This document shows, in pieces, positions 61,622 through 64,000 of a stretch of 64,000 nt of DNA; the stretch's first letter is position 1, and every line of letters begins with the position of its first letter. A program made the translations under genes and the position numbers. Source of the stretch: Gaoshiqia sp050298035 (GTDB lineage Bacteria; Bacteroidota; Bacteroidia; Bacteroidales; Prolixibacteraceae); assembly GCA_050298035.1 (NCBI GenBank), contig JBNKTK010000003.1:1-64000 (forward strand), written 5' to 3'. The notes under the pieces are model-generated. The model saw only the letters and a program-made list of their open reading frames with translations. It had not been told where the DNA came from and did no database searches.

Positions 61622-61659
61622 TTTTTACTAACAGGTAAAGACTAAACTATTCTGTTGGT

Positions 61660-61697
61660 TAAACCTAAAGTACCTGGTGCTTTAGGTTTAATCTGTT
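61660..61697 (+). terminator. Terminator after the HU/bS22-like operon
   Basis: An 11-base perfect stem, TAAACCTAAAG (61660-61670) with CTTTAGGTTTA (61680-61690), followed by ATCTGTTTTA. It separates this operon from the RNase E/G gene. Confidence 0.75.
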
Positions 61698-61745
61698 TTA
61701 TAAGTCGTATTTTATACGCAAACTAAATTCAAATTAAATAACGTT

Positions 61746-63296
61746 GTGAGTAGCGATCTGATTATTGATGTCACTCCCTCGGAAGTTGTAATTGCCTTAT
61801 TAGAAAACAAACGCTTAGTTGAGCTAACAAGGGAAAAAAGCGGAGCAAAATTTGCTGTTGGCGATATCTATTTAGGTCGAGTCAAAAAAATTATGCCGAG
61901 CTTAAACGCTGCATTCATCGACGTTGGGTATGAAAAAGATGCATTTTTGCATTATCTCGACATGGGGCCGCAATTTTCAACTTTGAATAAGTTCATGAAA
62001 ATTGCCAGTTCTAAAAAGAACCGTATTTCTTCTGTGTCAAAAATTAATTCCGAGCCCGATATTAACAAAGAGGGCAAAATTACGGAAGTACTAAAAGCAG
62101 GACAGAATATCCTGGTGCAGATTGCCAAAGAGCCCATTTCTACCAAAGGGCCAAGGCTGACCTCGGAACTGTCGGTTGCTGGACGAAATTTAGTGTTGAT
62201 GCCATTTAGTGAGAAAGTAAGTGTTTCTCAGAAAATAAGCTCGACAGAAGAAAAAAACCGGCTGAAGAAATTAATTCAAAGTATCAGGCCGAAGAAATAC
62301 GGAGTAATTGTCCGGACCGTTGCTGAAGGCAAACGGGTTGCTGAATTGGACCAGGAGCTTAAAAAACTGGTCGCTAAGTTTGAAACCATTTTCCAAAAAT
62401 TAAAGAAAGCTACCGCCCCGTCTTTAATTGTTGGAGAAATTGACCGGACAACCGCCTTGTTGCGGGATATTTATAACCCAAACTTCAATAGTATCATTAT
62501 TAATGATTCTGAAGTTGCAGATGATATCGCAGAATACCTGGGTACGATCGATCCTGAAAAGAAAAAAATTGTGAAGTGTTACAAAGGCGGACAGCCAATA
62601 TTTGAACACTACGGGATCGAAAAGCAAATTAAGTCGTCATTTGGCAAAACCGTTTCATTTAAAAACGGTGCCTACCTGATTATCGAGCACACTGAAGCGT
62701 TTCACGTGATTGATGTTAACAGCGGAAACCGCTCAAAAGCAGGTGTTGATCAGGAAACAAACGCACTGGAGGTTAACCTCGCTGCTGCGGAGGAAATTGC
62801 ACGACAACTGAGGTTGAGAGACATGGGGGGCATCATCGTTATCGATTTTATCGATATGCATGTTGCCGAAAACCGACAAAAGGTTTATGACCGCATGAAG
62901 GAGGCGATGGGCGTGGATCGGACAAAGCATAACATCTTGCCGTTAAGCAAGTTTTGTTTGATGCAGATTACACGCCAACGGGTCCGGCCCGAAGAACATG
63001 TTGAGACAGCAGAAGTTTGTCCTTCATGTAAAGGAACCGGAAAAGTAACGCCGACAATTCTCTTTACTGATGAACTTGACAACAAAGTCAACTACGTTTT
63101 CAAAGACTTGAATAAAAAGAGCCTGACTTTGAAAGTTCATCCCTACGCTGCCGCATTTTTGACAAAAGGACTGATGTCTCAACGACGAAAATGGGCTTAC
63201 AAATATTTTAGAAAAGTTGTTGTTGAAGGAGTAAACTCCATGAGTTTTCTGGAATATCACTTTTTCGACGAGAATAACGAAGAAATTATTCTTTAA
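61746..63296 (+). CDS. rng: Ribonuclease E/G family protein
   Basis: A 516-residue endoribonuclease of the RNase G type, without the long C-terminal scaffold of E. coli RNase E. The S1-like domain has DIYLGRVKKIMPSLNAAFIDVGYEKDAFLHY; the catalytic core has FHVIDVNSGNRS and GGIIVIDFIDM, with the two metal-binding Asp residues; and CPSCKGTGKV is the zinc-link block. It starts with GTG (61746), since no ATG is in frame nearby, and probably matures rRNA and decays mRNA. The neighbouring HU and ribosomal protein genes are a usual Bacteroidota setting. Confidence 0.9.
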   Translation: MSSDLIIDVTPSEVVIALLENKRLVELTREKSGAKFAVGDIYLGRVKKIMPSLNAAFIDVGYEKDAFLHYLDMGPQFSTLNKFMKIASSKKNRISSVSKINSEPDINKEGKITEVLKAGQNILVQIAKEPISTKGPRLTSELSVAGRNLVLMPFSEKVSVSQKISSTEEKNRLKKLIQSIRPKKYGVIVRTVAEGKRVAELDQELKKLVAKFETIFQKLKKATAPSLIVGEIDRTTALLRDIYNPNFNSIIINDSEVADDIAEYLGTIDPEKKKIVKCYKGGQPIFEHYGIEKQIKSSFGKTVSFKNGAYLIIEHTEAFHVIDVNSGNRSKAGVDQETNALEVNLAAAEEIARQLRLRDMGGIIVIDFIDMHVAENRQKVYDRMKEAMGVDRTKHNILPLSKFCLMQITRQRVRPEEHVETAEVCPSCKGTGKVTPTILFTDELDNKVNYVFKDLNKKSLTLKVHPYAAAFLTKGLMSQRRKWAYKYFRKVVVEGVNSMSFLEYHFFDENNEEIIL

Positions 63297-63302
63297 TAGC
63301 TC

Positions 63303-63333
63303 AAATCCCGGACATTTTCTCCGGGATTTGTTA
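63303..63333 (+). terminator. Terminator after the RNase E/G gene
   Basis: Stem AAATCCCGG (63303-63311) with CCGGGATTT (63321-63329) around a nine-base loop, followed by GTTATTTT. Confidence 0.8.
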
Positions 63334-63359
63334 TTTTAGGGTGATTATAAACTATCGTA

Positions 63360-64000
63360 ATGAACAGGTTCCTCTTTTTTTTCTTGTTGATGCTGCTTGC
63401 CGGAAGTTTACAGGCATATGAAATCAAAGGAAAACTTAAAATATCGGATGACTGGCAGCCACGTATTTACCTGGCTTCAATCAACGCTCCGGAGAATCTT
63501 TTTGTCGCATCACCCGAGTTTATTATCAATGAAGCAATTATTGACAGCGAAGGGCGTTTTGACCTTTCAGGGCAGGATTTGCCTGAAGATCCACGTTTTT
63601 ATCGGCTGTACCTGGTTCGAAATAATTTGTTTGCTGTTGAGTTTACGATCGATTCCGTTCGTAATTTTATGCACCTGATCCTGGATAATAATTCATCAGT
63701 AACAATCGAAAACTCTGTTTCAGGGGCGGTTTTTGATCCGGTTACCATCAATGGATCAGATCGGAACACGGTTTTGAACGATTTTGAAAATACCTATTTC
63801 CGGAAACGTAAGCTGCTAAATGATATCAATACAACTGCAAAACGGGATTTTCAAAGCCAAAGCCTGAATAAGTATATCCGAAACTTTGTCGAAACATGTG
63901 CTGATCCGTTGATTGGCCTGTTTGCTGTTTATCACATCGAGGATAAGGAGACTGATTTTCTTCGGAACAGTAATTTTTATTTCAAATTTCAGGAAAAGGT
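63360..64000 (+). CDS. Secreted protein, N-terminal part (runs off the window)
   Basis: An open frame starts at ATG 63360 and is still open at the window end (213 codons seen). The N-terminus is a signal peptide (MNRFLFFFLLMLLAGSLQAY). The following region, starting EIKGKLKISDDWQPRIYLAS with FIINEAIIDSEGRFDL and later FRLYLVRNN-like and IDSVRNFMHLIL stretches, resembles the DUF4369-type beta domain found ahead of thioredoxin folds in Bacteroidota; the thioredoxin part, if any, lies outside. It is probably periplasmic. Confidence 0.6.
   Translation, partial: MNRFLFFFLLMLLAGSLQAYEIKGKLKISDDWQPRIYLASINAPENLFVASPEFIINEAIIDSEGRFDLSGQDLPEDPRFYRLYLVRNNLFAVEFTIDSVRNFMHLILDNNSSVTIENSVSGAVFDPVTINGSDRNTVLNDFENTYFRKRKLLNDINTTAKRDFQSQSLNKYIRNFVETCADPLIGLFAVYHIEDKETDFLRNSNFYFKFQEK

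Overview
The window is chromosomal DNA from a member of the Bacteroidota, most likely a Marinilabiliales/Prolixibacteraceae-type marine or anaerobic bacterium. This is inferred from the adjacent gliding genes gldE and gldD beside mutY and ssb, TAnnTTTG-type -7 promoter elements, many Sec or lipoprotein leaders on beta-barrel and beta-propeller proteins, a Bacteroidota-style cus/cop cluster, and a tiny AURKAIP1/COX24-type ribosomal protein gene behind an HU gene. No rRNA, tRNA, CRISPR array, transposase, integrase or phage gene was recognised. Genus cannot be fixed by eye.

Layout. 1-7.3 kb: small accessory genes (a Nif11-like protein, a beta-barrel, a 2OG-Fe(II) oxygenase, an LCIB-type putative carbonic anhydrase, unknown proteins, two beta-propeller proteins) separated by inverted-repeat intergenic elements. 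7.3-20 kb: an MBL-fold hydrolase, a large ABCG-like ABC protein, a lipoprotein, folE, hldD, yaaA, rlmD, an ABC-F ATPase and rlmB. 20-25.7 kb: an ammonium transporter bracketed by two paralogous Lrp/AsnC regulators, a YbdG-type mechanosensitive channel gene broken by one in-frame TAA, and an M64 peptidase. 25.7-36.2 kb: a BamA-like barrel, a 1455-residue multi-PAS/GAF histidine kinase, ten copies of a 21-bp tandem repeat, an AT-rich DUF2971 gene, an AlkD-like protein, a 145-bp element with 19-bp perfect inverted ends, an SGNH hydrolase, a DUF1304 protein and another barrel.

36.4-49.2 kb is the most distinctive region: thirteen genes, all on the minus strand, forming a probable copper/silver resistance island. 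It holds a CusA-CusC-CusB RND efflux set, a CopA P1B ATPase, several HMA and 'CPMH...CPxCGM' metal-binding modules, a HYC_CC_PP-type protein, two AraC regulators carrying an N-terminal HMA-like domain, and a translationally coupled pair made of a four-cysteine NqrM-like membrane protein and a PII-type signalling protein. The likely logic is that the HMA-AraC proteins sense metal and switch on efflux, CopA moves metal to the periplasm, CusCBA expels it, and small HMA/HMBD proteins buffer and hand it over. The PII-type protein may tie this to energy or nucleotide status; that last step is inference.

49.4-64 kb is mostly core: galM, a membrane protein of unknown role, rpiA, a degenerate alkaline-phosphatase-fold protein, then a minus-strand run mutY-ssb-gldE-gldD-PPTase-zwf-pgl-DUF1801 that combines DNA repair, gliding/secretion and the oxidative pentose phosphate pathway, followed on the plus strand by HU, the 30-residue ribosomal protein, an RNase E/G family gene and a secreted protein cut by the window end.
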